Shown: one piece after another, positions 52,956 through 61,299 of the stretch
How positions within the stretch are numbered: position 1 is the first letter of the stretch
Layout of the letters: the number at the start of each line of letters is the position of its first letter
DNA from: Fusobacterium necrogenes
GTDB taxonomy: Bacteria; Fusobacteriota; Fusobacteriia; Fusobacteriales; Fusobacteriaceae
NCBI RefSeq assembly: GCF_900450765.1
Contig: NZ_UGGU01000003.1
Coordinates: 744,001 to 808,000, forward strand
Direction of reading: 5' to 3'
Length of the DNA stretch: 64,000 bases
Notes under the pieces: model-generated
Seen by the model: the letters and a program-made list of their open reading frames with translations, nothing else
Told to the model about the DNA's origin: nothing
Databases searched by the model: none
Program-made: the position numbers and the translations under genes

Positions 52956-55900
52956 TTGAAAGTTAATAAAAAATATATAAAAAATCCACTATTTCAAATA
53001 TTTTTAGTCATACTAATGACAAGTTGTGGCGGAGGTGGAGGAGTCTCTGGAAATGTTCGTGGAGATACAGAACCTATAAAAACTAGTTTTTCAGGTAGTA
53101 AAAATTTTAAAGCTGATCTTAGCAATGAAAATTCTAGCTCAAATATTAATAATGGAGAAAGAATAGAAAATATTAAAAATATTAATAAAAATGATAAGAT
53201 TTTAAAAATATCTAAATTACCAGAAAATTTAGTATATGATGATATAGTTGTCCCACAAGAAGATTTAAGTGGGCAAGATTTAGTTGTTGGGATTTTAGAT
53301 AGTAACTTTATTCAGAACAAAGAAAAGTTAAAAGAAAAATATGGAAAAATAGAAGTTCTTGAAAACTTAAAGTCTACTTATACAACTCATGGAGAAGAGG
53401 TTTTAGATATTTTTCTTCAAGGTATTACACCTAAAGTTATAGCGTCTAGCTTAGGTGAAAAAAAAGATGGACAAAATATTATAAAATTTAGCTTAAGTGA
53501 TTATGAAAAAATAATGGCTGAAATGGAAAAAAATGATACTGATAGAAAAAAAAGATTGAAAGTATTCAATCAATCGTGGGGAGCTAGTCTTAATGCAAAT
53601 GAAGAAAAGTATACTTTTAATAATTCTTCTGATAGAAAATATAAGATTATATCATCTTTTAGTGAAGTATCATTAGGAGATATAAGAGATATAATAAAGT
53701 CTGGAGAGAAATCTTTGGAATTTTATGAGAAATCTATAAATGAGAAAAATGCTCTCTTTGTTTGGGCAAATGGAAACTATGATGCTAATAATCAAACCAT
53801 TTTAAATGGACAATTACAGAGTGCAGCTCCATTAATAAGAAGTACATTAGAAAAAGGATGGATATCAGTAGTTGGTATAGATGGAACAAATAATAATAAT
53901 GATTATCCTAAACATTTAGCATATTCAGGTGCAGTCAGTAAATGGAGTATAGCCGCTTCTGCTGAAGGAAATATAAAAGGAAGAATAGGATCTTCTTTTG
54001 CTGCTCCTAGAGTTAGTAATGCTGCTGTTAAAGTAGGAAGTAAATTTGATTGGATGACAAATAATGATGTAAGAATAACACTTTTTACTACTACTAATAA
54101 GGTGGGTGAAGGTGATTCTTTAGATGAAAATATTAGATATCTTTATTCTACACCATCGAATAGATATGGCTGGGGAGTTCTAAATATTGAAAGAGCTTTA
54201 AAAGGACCAGGAGCTTTTTGGTATGACTTAGTAAAACTTGATTCAAAAAACTGGGATTCTCAAGAAAAAAAATATTATTTTACTGCTAATATTCCATCAG
54301 GTACAACTTCATATTTTGAAAATAATATATATGGTGATATTGGATTAAAAAAGAGTGGAGAAGGAACTCTAGTTTTAACAGGAAATAATGAATATACTGG
54401 TAAAAGTAAAGTTGAAAATGGAAGTTTAGAAATATATAAAAGACATAGAGATGGAATAGATGTAGAAGAAAATGGAAAATTAGTTTTACATAATAATTCA
54501 GTAGTAGGTTATTATCAATATGACTATGGAGATTTTTCTAAAGAGTATAAAACTCTTTCAAATAAGGGGAAAGTAGAATTAAAAGGAAAAGAAGCTTATG
54601 TTGGAAACTTTGAAAATAAAGGAGGAAAGCTCTATATAAATGATGGTTCTCATTTAAATGTATTGGGAAAGGCAAATATTGATAGTATAGAAGTAAATAT
54701 TTATTCTAAAGAATATCCACTTCCAAAAGGAGAAGAAAAAGAAATTTTAGTAGCTAAAAATATAGAAGGAGAAGTAAAATCTATTGGAATAAATGGAATG
54801 AGAAAAGTAGATATAGATAAAGAGGATAATAGATTAGTAGCAACAATATCTAGGGAAAATGTTGTAAATTATTTAGGAGATGCCAAAGAAAACTCAATAG
54901 ATACTGCTAAAAAAATAGAAGCTACTTTAGAAGAATTAGATGAGAAATCTATCTCTGGAAAACTTAGTGAAAATGATAAAGAGCTTGGGAAAACAATAGT
55001 TTCTATGTCTGTAGATGAAGTAAAGAAAACTACTGAAATTGTTTCAGGAGAAATATATGCTTCAGCACAAGCATTAACTTTTATTCAATCTCAAAATATA
55101 AATAGAGGAATTTCAAATCATCTATCTACATTAAAAGATTTCTATAATAGTGACTATGAGTGGCAAGGGTGGGCTTCTTTCCAAGGATCTGATGGAAAAT
55201 TAAAAGATGATGGTTTTGCTTCTGCTAAAACAAAAATAAACGGAGGACAATTCGGAATAGACAAGAGAATAGGAAATTCTCAAGCAGGAGTAGCGATATC
55301 TTTTTCAAATGGTTCTGCTAATTTTGAAAAATATGCTGGAAGATATAAGAGTGATTCGATTGGGTTATCTTTATATGGGAAAAAGTATTTAGACAATAAT
55401 TTTTATGCTTTAGGGCGTATTGGAATTACTAGCTTTGATACTACTGTTGAACGTAGTCTTTTAACAAGAGAAGGAAAGATAGAAGCAGGAAAGATTAATC
55501 ATGATGATGTAATGTTATCATCATATATTGAATTTGGAAAACATTATAAATATTTAACTCCTTTTGTAGGATATTCTATGGATTATTTAAAAAGAGGAGA
55601 ATTTAGTGAAAATGGAGCAAGTTGGGGAATTGTAGCAAATAATAAAGAATATCTAAAACAAAATTTAAATTTTGGACTACAGGGAGAGGTTAATGTTTCA
55701 AGTTATACTTTCACAGGTCATTTAACACATCAATTAAATATAGGTAATAGAGATTTAAGTTTCCAAGGACGTTTTACTGATGGTAAAAACATACACAGAT
55801 TTAAAGGAATAGAGCAAATACAAAATACAACTTGGTTAGGAGTTGGAGTAGGGAAAAAATTAAGCAATAAATTTGAATTATCATTTAACATTGACTTAAG

Positions 55901-55961
55901 ACTGGATGATTATAAAAAGGCTGATACTATATTCATGACACAATTACAATATCGTTTCTAA
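52956..55961 (+). CDS. Lipoprotein-type autotransporter subtilisin-like serine protease
   Basis: Type Va autotransporter of about 1,001 residues. The TTG at 52956 has GGAGG five bases before it; the ATG at 52926 would overlap the region just downstream of the -10 element. A signal with a lipobox-like LMTSC is followed by a glycine run. The S8 peptidase triad is visible: aspartate in VVGILDSNF, histidine in STYTTHGEEV, serine in RIGSSFAAPRVSNAAV. An autotransporter-associated strand repeat follows (LKKSGEGTLVLTGNNEYTG), and the last 270 residues form the barrel, ending in LQYRF. The combination of S8 domain, lipobox and barrel resembles NalP of Neisseria. Fusobacterium nucleatum has a related protease, fusolisin. 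Confidence 0.92.
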   Translation: MKVNKKYIKNPLFQIFLVILMTSCGGGGGVSGNVRGDTEPIKTSFSGSKNFKADLSNENSSSNINNGERIENIKNINKNDKILKISKLPENLVYDDIVVPQEDLSGQDLVVGILDSNFIQNKEKLKEKYGKIEVLENLKSTYTTHGEEVLDIFLQGITPKVIASSLGEKKDGQNIIKFSLSDYEKIMAEMEKNDTDRKKRLKVFNQSWGASLNANEEKYTFNNSSDRKYKIISSFSEVSLGDIRDIIKSGEKSLEFYEKSINEKNALFVWANGNYDANNQTILNGQLQSAAPLIRSTLEKGWISVVGIDGTNNNNDYPKHLAYSGAVSKWSIAASAEGNIKGRIGSSFAAPRVSNAAVKVGSKFDWMTNNDVRITLFTTTNKVGEGDSLDENIRYLYSTPSNRYGWGVLNIERALKGPGAFWYDLVKLDSKNWDSQEKKYYFTANIPSGTTSYFENNIYGDIGLKKSGEGTLVLTGNNEYTGKSKVENGSLEIYKRHRDGIDVEENGKLVLHNNSVVGYYQYDYGDFSKEYKTLSNKGKVELKGKEAYVGNFENKGGKLYINDGSHLNVLGKANIDSIEVNIYSKEYPLPKGEEKEILVAKNIEGEVKSIGINGMRKVDIDKEDNRLVATISRENVVNYLGDAKENSIDTAKKIEATLEELDEKSISGKLSENDKELGKTIVSMSVDEVKKTTEIVSGEIYASAQALTFIQSQNINRGISNHLSTLKDFYNSDYEWQGWASFQGSDGKLKDDGFASAKTKINGGQFGIDKRIGNSQAGVAISFSNGSANFEKYAGRYKSDSIGLSLYGKKYLDNNFYALGRIGITSFDTTVERSLLTREGKIEAGKINHDDVMLSSYIEFGKHYKYLTPFVGYSMDYLKRGEFSENGASWGIVANNKEYLKQNLNFGLQGEVNVSSYTFTGHLTHQLNIGNRDLSFQGRFTDGKNIHRFKGIEQIQNTTWLGVGVGKKLSNKFELSFNIDLRLDDYKKADTIFMTQLQYRF

Positions 55962-55965
55962 AAAA

Positions 55966-56014
55966 CATTGTAATTCAAAAATAGGGCCGACAACCCTATT
56001 TTTAAATTACAATG
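55966..56014. terminator. Long bidirectional terminator overlapping the cupin stop
   Basis: AAAAATAGGG (55977-55986) and CCCTATTTTT (55994-56003) form the inner stem; CATTGTAATT (55966-55975) and AATTACAATG (56005-56014) extend it outward. The right arm covers the last codons of the minus-strand cupin gene. Confidence 0.9.
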
Positions 56015-56334
56015 GTAAGTAACATTTTAAATTTTTCTAGAGCATATACTGAATGAGGCTCCTTAGCTGGCATCACAATATAATCCCCTTCATTCAAAAT
56101 ATGTTCTACCCCATTTAAGATAATTTTTCCTTTTCCTTCTAAACAATTTACGAAAGCATCTCCTGGAGCTATATGGCTAGGAATCTCTTTCCCTCTATCA
56201 AATGAAAATAAAATCATAGTAACTCCTTGATTTTTCGCTAAAATAAGTTGTTCTATAGAGTCTTTTTTATATTCTATTTGTGACTTTAAACTACTTGATT
56301 TAGAGATTTCTATATTTTTAATAATTTTTTCCAT
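56002..56334 (-). CDS. Small cupin-domain protein
   Basis: 110 residues forming a single cupin_2 barrel: FSFDRGKEIPSHIAPGDAFVNCLEGKGKIILNG and EGDYIVMPAKEPHSVYALEKFKMLL give the two cupin motifs. The first motif has one histidine (SHIAPGD) and the second has one (EPHSVYA), so a metal may be bound. Function unknown; similar small cupins occur near redox and nitrogen-oxide response genes. A 14-bp palindrome lies about 65 bases before its start. It is transcribed in the same direction as argF but after an 80-base gap with its own ribosome site (TAGGAGGA). Confidence 0.85.
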   Translation of the reverse strand: MEKIIKNIEISKSSSLKSQIEYKKDSIEQLILAKNQGVTMILFSFDRGKEIPSHIAPGDAFVNCLEGKGKIILNGVEHILNEGDYIVMPAKEPHSVYALEKFKMLLTIVI

Positions 56335-56398
56335 AATTATTTTCCTCCTAAAATAAGTCTTTTTATTTTCATACTATCACATATAGAAAATTTTTTCA

Positions 56399-56412
56399 GT
56401 AACATATGTTAC
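56399..56412. promoter_or_regulatory. 14-bp palindrome upstream of the cupin gene
   Basis: GTAACATATGTTAC is a perfect palindrome lying between argF and the cupin gene. Its GTAAC/GTTAC half-sites could fit a CRP/FNR-superfamily regulator; this is a guess from shape and position. Confidence 0.45.
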
Positions 56413-56415
56413 AAG

Positions 56416-57402
56416 CTAGTCTGACATAGTTGCTACCATAACAGCTTTTATTGTATGTAATCTATTTTCTGCTTCATCGAAAACAACTGAATTTTTCCCT
56501 TCAAATATTTCATTAGTAACTTCCATCTCTTCTAAACCAAATTTAGAAAACATTTTTTCCCCAATCTTTGTTTTTAAATCATGAAAAGCTGGTAAACAAT
56601 GCATAAATATAAAATCTTTATTAGCATTTTTAACTAATTTTTTATTAACTTGATATGGTTTTAATTTATTTATTCTTTCCTCCCAAATATTTTCTGGTTC
56701 CCCCATAGATACCCATACATCTGTATAAATAGCATCACAATCCTTTACTCCCTCTATTGGATCTTCAGTAATAGTAATTTTTCCACCAGATTGATCTGCT
56801 AATTTTTTAGCTAATTCTATTAAATTTTCATTTGGAAAAAGTTCTTTTGGAGTGGCTATTCTAAAATCCATTCCAAACTTCGCTGCTCCTATCATTAAAG
56901 AATTTGAAACATTATTTCTTCCATCACCTACATATGCTAATTTTATCCCTTTTAATCTTCCTTTATGTTCCTGAATTGTAAGTAAGTCAGCTAAAACTTG
57001 TGTTGGATGATATTCATCAGTTAAACCATTCCAAACTGGAACTCCAGAGTATTTTGAAAGAGTCTCTACTATATCTTGTCCATAACCTCTATATTGTATA
57101 GCATCATAAAAACTACCTAAAACTCTTGCTGTATCTTCAACAGATTCTTTATCGCCAATATGAGATACAGTTGGTCCTATATATGATACATTAGCTCCTT
57201 GATCAAAGGCAGCAACTTCATAAGCACATCTTGTTCTTGTAGATGTTTTCTCAAAAATAAGAGCTATATTTTTTCCAACTAATTTTTTTTCTTCACATTT
57301 ATTTTTCTTTGCTTCCTTTAAACTCTTAGAAAGTTCTAAAAGATATTCCAATTCTTCCTTACTAAAATCCATTATTTTTAAAAAAGACTTATTCTTTAGC
57401 AT
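56416..57402 (-). CDS. argF: Ornithine carbamoyltransferase
   Basis: Forms citrulline from ornithine and carbamoyl phosphate. Carbamoyl-phosphate loop [21 protein letters not shown], then [49 protein letters not shown], the ornithine site DVWVSMGE and [10 protein letters not shown] with the reactive cysteine. 328 residues. Last gene of the arginine operon (argC, GNAT, argB, argD, argF), with 18 bases to argD. The anabolic role is supported by these neighbours; the sequence alone would not exclude a catabolic (arcB) enzyme. Confidence 0.94.
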   Translation of the reverse strand: MLKNKSFLKIMDFSKEELEYLLELSKSLKEAKKNKCEEKKLVGKNIALIFEKTSTRTRCAYEVAAFDQGANVSYIGPTVSHIGDKESVEDTARVLGSFYDAIQYRGYGQDIVETLSKYSGVPVWNGLTDEYHPTQVLADLLTIQEHKGRLKGIKLAYVGDGRNNVSNSLMIGAAKFGMDFRIATPKELFPNENLIELAKKLADQSGGKITITEDPIEGVKDCDAIYTDVWVSMGEPENIWEERINKLKPYQVNKKLVKNANKDFIFMHCLPAFHDLKTKIGEKMFSKFGLEEMEVTNEIFEGKNSVVFDEAENRLHTIKAVMVATMSD

Positions 57403-57420
57403 ACTTATCTCTCCTTTGTT

Positions 57421-58593
57421 TCAATTATTGGAATTACATAAAATCTCCAGTACCGTTTCAAGTTTTTTTATTCCTTTATCTAGCTCTTCAAATGTTACAT
57501 TTAAAGGCGGAAAAAATCTAACTACATTTTCTCCAGCTGCTACCAAAAGAAACTTATTATTAAACGCTTCATTAATAACCTCCTTATTTGGCAATTTTTT
57601 ATTAAATTTTATACCAATTAGAAGTCCCTTTCCTCTTATTTCCTCAATAATAGGGTATTTTTCTTTAAGCATTGATAATTTTACTTTTATATAATTAGCC
57701 CTTGGCTCTACCCCATCTATAATTTTATTATCTATTAGTTCAGTTAAAACGGCATAAGCCACTCCACATACTAAAGGATTTCCTCCATAAGTTGACCCAT
57801 GGTCTCCTGGAACTAATACTTCACTTGTTTTTCCTCTAGTTAGGCAAGCACCTATTGGAACTCCTCCTCCTAAAGCTTTTGCAATAGTTACAACATCTGG
57901 TATTATTCCTAATTGTTCATGTGCAAATAGAGTACCTGTTCTTCCCATACCACATTGTATTTCATCAAATATTAGTAATGAATTATATTTTTTACATAAT
58001 TCTTCAGCTAATTTTATAAACTCTGGAGTTACTTCTTTTAAACCTCCTTCTCCTTGAATAGGTTCTAATATGATAGCACAAGTTTTTTCGCTCATCTTTT
58101 TCTTTAAATCATCAATATCATTAAATATAACTTCTACTGTATTTGGTATGAGAGGTCTAAAAGGGTCTTGATATTTTTTTTGGCCAGTTATAGCAAGAGA
58201 TCCAGTACTTCTTCCATGAAAAGAATTTTTCATATAAATAATCTCTGTTTTTTCTGAAGATATCATATTCCCATATTTTCTTGCTATTTTTATTGCTAGT
58301 TCATTAGCTTCTGTTCCACTATTACAAAAGAAAACACTATCAAATTGGCTAGCATTTAATAATTTTTTCATCAATTTATTTTGAGCCTCACTATAATATA
58401 AGTTAGATATATGTATTAATTTTTCTCCTTGTTCCTTAAGAGCTTTTGATATAGTAGGATGTGCATGTCCTAGACAATTTACTGCTATTCCTGATATAAA
58501 ATCTAGATACTCTTCTCCTTTCTCATCATATAGATATACTCCATTTCCACTTACAAAATTTACATTTAATCTACTATATACATTTAATAACAA
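57421..58593 (-). CDS. argD: Acetylornithine aminotransferase
   Basis: PLP enzyme of class III that makes N-acetylornithine. Motifs: YLDFISGIAVNCLGHAHP, FFCNSGTEANELAIKIAR, KNSFHGRSTGSLAITGQ, ILEPIQGEGG, LLIFDEIQCGMGRTG, the Schiff-base lysine in VVTIAKALGGGVPIGA, and GDHGSTYGGNPLVCGVA. 390 residues, usual. It starts 18 bases after argB, with a ribosome site AAGGAGG in the gap. Confidence 0.94.
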   Translation of the reverse strand: MLLNVYSRLNVNFVSGNGVYLYDEKGEEYLDFISGIAVNCLGHAHPTISKALKEQGEKLIHISNLYYSEAQNKLMKKLLNASQFDSVFFCNSGTEANELAIKIARKYGNMISSEKTEIIYMKNSFHGRSTGSLAITGQKKYQDPFRPLIPNTVEVIFNDIDDLKKKMSEKTCAIILEPIQGEGGLKEVTPEFIKLAEELCKKYNSLLIFDEIQCGMGRTGTLFAHEQLGIIPDVVTIAKALGGGVPIGACLTRGKTSEVLVPGDHGSTYGGNPLVCGVAYAVLTELIDNKIIDGVEPRANYIKVKLSMLKEKYPIIEEIRGKGLLIGIKFNKKLPNKEVINEAFNNKFLLVAAGENVVRFFPPLNVTFEELDKGIKKLETVLEILCNSNN

Positions 58594-58611
58594 TTTATTT
58601 CCTCCTTAATT

Positions 58612-59421
58612 TTATCCTTTTATTGTTGTACCAACTTTTTCATTTGAAAAATATTTATCTATGATACTTTCAATTTCTCCATTTAAAATAACTACTTCAG
58701 ATACTCCTTTATCTAAGGTTTCTAAACAAGCATTTACTTTTGGTAGCATTCCACCATTTATATTTCCAGAATCTATAAGTTTTAGAATCTCATTTTTTTC
58801 AATTTCGTTAATCAATGTATTTTTATCTTCAAAATTTGTATAAATTCCATCTACATCTGTAAAAAATAAAAGCTTTTCTGCTTTTAATTTTCCAGCTATT
58901 TCTCCAGCTACATAATCAGCATTTATATTATATGTATTTCCATTATCATCTAAGCCAATAGTAGATATAACTGGTAAGTATCCATTTCCTAATAATAATT
59001 TTAAAATATTTCCATTTATTTTAGTAATTTTTCCTACAAAACCTACATCTATATTGTTTCCATCTATGTTTAAGTATTTTTTTTGAGCTTTTATGAGTCC
59101 AGCATCTTTTCCACTTAAGCCAACAGCTTTTATACCTAGATTATTTAATTCTCCTACAATTCCTTTATTGACTTTTCCAGCTAATACCATTTCTGCTATT
59201 TCTACAATTTCTTTATCACTTACTCTATTTCCTTGTATAAAATAGCTTTCTTTTCCTATTTTTTTTAGCATATTATTTATTTCAGGTCCTCCACCATGTA
59301 CTATTATTAACTTTTTTCCACTTTTGGTTAATTTAGCAATATCTTTAAGGAATTCCTTTTTTTTCTCTATATTTGTCATAGCATTTCCACCATATTTAAC
59401 AACTATTAAATTTTCTCTCAC
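58612..59421 (-). CDS. argB: Acetylglutamate kinase
   Basis: Phosphorylates N-acetylglutamate. Amino-acid kinase motifs: VVKYGGNAMTN at the N-terminus, LIIVHGGGPEINNML, GNRVSDKEIVEIAEMVLAGKVN, INADYVAGEIAGKLKAEKLLFFTDVDGIY and NGGMLPKVNACLETL. 269 residues. It lacks the N-terminal extension typical of arginine-inhibited hexameric enzymes, so allosteric feedback at this step is not obvious, which would put more weight on control of transcription. It lies between the GNAT gene and argD. Confidence 0.95.
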   Translation of the reverse strand: MRENLIVVKYGGNAMTNIEKKKEFLKDIAKLTKSGKKLIIVHGGGPEINNMLKKIGKESYFIQGNRVSDKEIVEIAEMVLAGKVNKGIVGELNNLGIKAVGLSGKDAGLIKAQKKYLNIDGNNIDVGFVGKITKINGNILKLLLGNGYLPVISTIGLDDNGNTYNINADYVAGEIAGKLKAEKLLFFTDVDGIYTNFEDKNTLINEIEKNEILKLIDSGNINGGMLPKVNACLETLDKGVSEVVILNGEIESIIDKYFSNEKVGTTIKG

Positions 59422-59431
59422 TTTTTGCCTC

Positions 59432-59929
59432 CTATCTAGCTTCTTTTAATATTAAAGACCAAAATTCTACGTCAATAAATTTATTAAACTTATTAGCAAC
59501 TTCTCTAAAGTGTCCAGTTTTCTTAAAGCCAATATTCTCATGAAATTTTTTACTGATAAAGTTTGTATCTGACAAAACTCCAATTAATACATGCACACCT
59601 ATATCTTTACACTCTTTGATCAAAGCTTTATATAAAATTCTTCCTATTCCATTATTTTTCATATTATTATCTACATAAACACTTGTTTCTAAGGTATTTT
59701 TATAAGAAGCTCTTTCTCTCCATTTTTTTACATAAGCATATCCCTTTATTTTTCCATCTTCTTCATAGACAATAAAAGGATAACCTGAGTCAAGGGTTTT
59801 TTCTATTCTCATTTCCATGTCTTTTATAGTAAGTTCTTCTATTTCAAATGTCACTGTTGTTTCTTTTATATAGTAATTATATATATTTACAATGTTTTCA
59901 GCATCTGTAAGTTTTACTTTTCTTATCAT
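59432..59929 (-). CDS. GNAT-family N-acetyltransferase within the arginine operon
   Basis: 165 residues of the PAT/Bar (phosphinothricin acetyltransferase-like) subgroup. The N-terminal IRKVKLTDAENIVNIYNYYIKETTVTFE, the acetyl-CoA loop VDNNMKNNGIGRILYKALI (Q/R-x-x-G-x-G/A type) and HENIGFKKTGHFREVANKF are characteristic. It lies 10 bases from argB and 17 from argC in the same transcript. The operon contains no argA or argJ, so this protein is a candidate for a non-orthologous N-acetylglutamate synthase. Detoxification of an amino-acid analogue, the usual PAT role, is the alternative. The reaction cannot be settled by reading. Confidence 0.82.
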   Translation of the reverse strand: MIRKVKLTDAENIVNIYNYYIKETTVTFEIEELTIKDMEMRIEKTLDSGYPFIVYEEDGKIKGYAYVKKWRERASYKNTLETSVYVDNNMKNNGIGRILYKALIKECKDIGVHVLIGVLSDTNFISKKFHENIGFKKTGHFREVANKFNKFIDVEFWSLILKEAR

Positions 59930-59946
59930 TTTTCTATTTCATCTCC

Positions 59947-60984
59947 TTATAAATACATAGATAAATATTCAAGTCCTTCTTTTTCATCTAGACCAAACAT
60001 TATATTCATTGATTGTATTGCTTGTCCACCAGCACCTTTAATCAAATTATCTATGACTGACACTATGATTACTTTTTTTCTTTCAATATCTACCCTTATT
60101 CCAATTTCACAGATATTAGTATTTTTTACATTTTTTATCTCTGGAAGAGTATTATTAATTCTTATAAAATAAGCATCTTTATAAAACTCGTTATATATAC
60201 TATAAATTTCTTCTTCACTTAGTTTTTGCTTTAAATCTATATATATTGTTGAAAGAATCCCTCTATTTATAGGAATGAGATGAGGAGTAAAGAGAATACT
60301 TACATCATTTTTAGCTATTTTTCCTAATTCTTGCTCAATTTCAGGTGTATGTCTATGCTTAAATAAGCTGTAAGCTTTAAAATTCTCATTTACTTCTGCA
60401 AATAACGATTCTATTTTTAAGCTTCTTCCAGCACCTGAAACTCCAGATTTAGAATCTATTATTATACTGTTTTCAATGACAAGTTGTCTGCTAAGTAAAG
60501 GAGCTAAGGCTAAAATTATAGATGTTGGATAACAACCTGGAGATGCTATTAGTCTACTAATTTTAATTTTTTCACTATTGAGTTCAGGTAAGCCATATAT
60601 AGCTTCTTGATTTATTTTAGGATATAGGTGTTTAACTCCATACCATTTCTCATATTCAGCTGAAGAGTCCAATCTAAAATCAGCCCCTAAATCTATAACT
60701 TTCACTTCATTTTCTAGAGCTAATTTTGTTATATTTTCAGATAGACCATGTGGTAAAGCTATAAATAAAACATCTATCTCCTTTAAGGATTTTTCTGCCT
60801 CTTTCTGTGATATCATTTTTTTATCAAAATATTTTTTATAATTACAATATACCTCAGAAACATTTTTTTCATGGTAAGAATTTGAAGATATGAATTCTAT
60901 TTTTACTTCTTTATGTCTTATTAAAAGAGCTAGTAATTGTTGTCCTGCATATCCTGTTACCCCTATTATTCCTACTTTTATCAT
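59947..60984 (-). CDS. argC: N-acetyl-gamma-glutamyl-phosphate reductase
   Basis: NADPH-dependent third step of arginine synthesis. N-terminal Rossmann motif VGIIGVTGYAGQQLLALLIRH, ALPHGLSENI, VIDLGADFRL, the catalytic cysteine in ASPGCYPTSIILAL, KSGVSGAGRS, FKHRHTPEIEQEL with the catalytic histidine, and DNLIKGAGGQAIQSMN at the end. 345 residues, normal. First structural gene of the operon; AGGAGG precedes the ATG. Two terminators and a leader peptide lie between its promoter and this start. Confidence 0.96.
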   Translation of the reverse strand: MIKVGIIGVTGYAGQQLLALLIRHKEVKIEFISSNSYHEKNVSEVYCNYKKYFDKKMISQKEAEKSLKEIDVLFIALPHGLSENITKLALENEVKVIDLGADFRLDSSAEYEKWYGVKHLYPKINQEAIYGLPELNSEKIKISRLIASPGCYPTSIILALAPLLSRQLVIENSIIIDSKSGVSGAGRSLKIESLFAEVNENFKAYSLFKHRHTPEIEQELGKIAKNDVSILFTPHLIPINRGILSTIYIDLKQKLSEEEIYSIYNEFYKDAYFIRINNTLPEIKNVKNTNICEIGIRVDIERKKVIIVSVIDNLIKGAGGQAIQSMNIMFGLDEKEGLEYLSMYL

Positions 60985-61012
60985 TTTATACTTTTCCTCC
61001 TGTTTTATATAT

Positions 61013-61042
61013 AAAAAAACTCTATGGATTTATCCCATAGAG
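61013..61042 (-). terminator. Second tandem terminator upstream of argC
   Basis: Read on the minus strand, CTCTATGG and CCATAGAG (plus 61020-61027 and 61035-61042) form a perfect 8-bp stem with a seven-base loop. It is followed by a U-run from the A residues at 61013-61019. It ends about 29 bases before the argC start. Confidence 0.9.
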
Positions 61043-61052
61043 CTTTTTGTTA

Positions 61053-61086
61053 AATAAAAAAGTCAATAACTAAAACAGTCATTGAC
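61053..61086 (-). terminator. First tandem terminator upstream of argC
   Basis: On the minus strand GTCAATGAC and GTTATTGAC (plus 61078-61086 and 61062-61070) pair with one G-U, around a seven-base loop. A run of six U follows. It lies about 30 bases after the leader peptide stop. Confidence 0.85.
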
Positions 61087-61116
61087 AAAATCTAATTATT
61101 ATAATATATAAATAGG

Positions 61117-61203
61117 CTATATGATGATTAAATCAGTCACGACAAAATTATTCAATTTATTTACCCTTGTATAACTTGTCCTTTTTAAAAATTTAATCAT
61201 CAT
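61117..61203 (-). CDS. 28-residue leader peptide of the arginine operon
   Basis: A short ORF that starts about 24 bases after the predicted transcription start with an AGGAGGTGA site. It begins MMIKFL, continues KRTSYTRVNKLNNF and ends VVTDLIII before TAG. Two arginine codons, both AGG, lie in the central part. That part aligns with the leader peptide before the amino-acid transporter (RSFRIRMNKQYNNF). A 15-bp perfect inverted repeat brackets the ORF: ATATGATGATTAAAT at its start, with the complement at its end. The context (strong promoter, leader ORF, two terminators, arginine genes) indicates attenuation. No earlier annotation was available to me. Confidence 0.75.
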   Translation of the reverse strand: MMIKFLKRTSYTRVNKLNNFVVTDLIII

Positions 61204-61205
61204 AT
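61119..61205 (-). promoter_or_regulatory. 15-bp inverted repeat enclosing the arg leader ORF
   Basis: The arms at 61119-61133 and 61191-61205 are perfectly complementary. In RNA they would form a stem that covers the leader start codon and the last leader codons, leaving the Shine-Dalgarno sequence just outside. Ribosome position on the leader ORF would decide whether the stem forms. Confidence 0.75.
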
Positions 61206-61233
61206 TCACCTCCTCATCTTTTTCATTTATTGA

Positions 61234-61262
61234 AGTATAACAAAAAAAAATCTGTATGTCAA
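61234..61262 (-). promoter_or_regulatory. Promoter of the arginine operon
   Basis: On the minus strand TTGACA (plus 61257-61262) and TATACT (plus 61234-61239) are 17 bases apart. Transcription would start near 61227, giving about 240 nucleotides of leader before argC. I found no convincing ARG box. Confidence 0.88.
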
Positions 61263-61299
61263 TATTTTTTATATTTTTTTTGATTAATATCACATTTTA

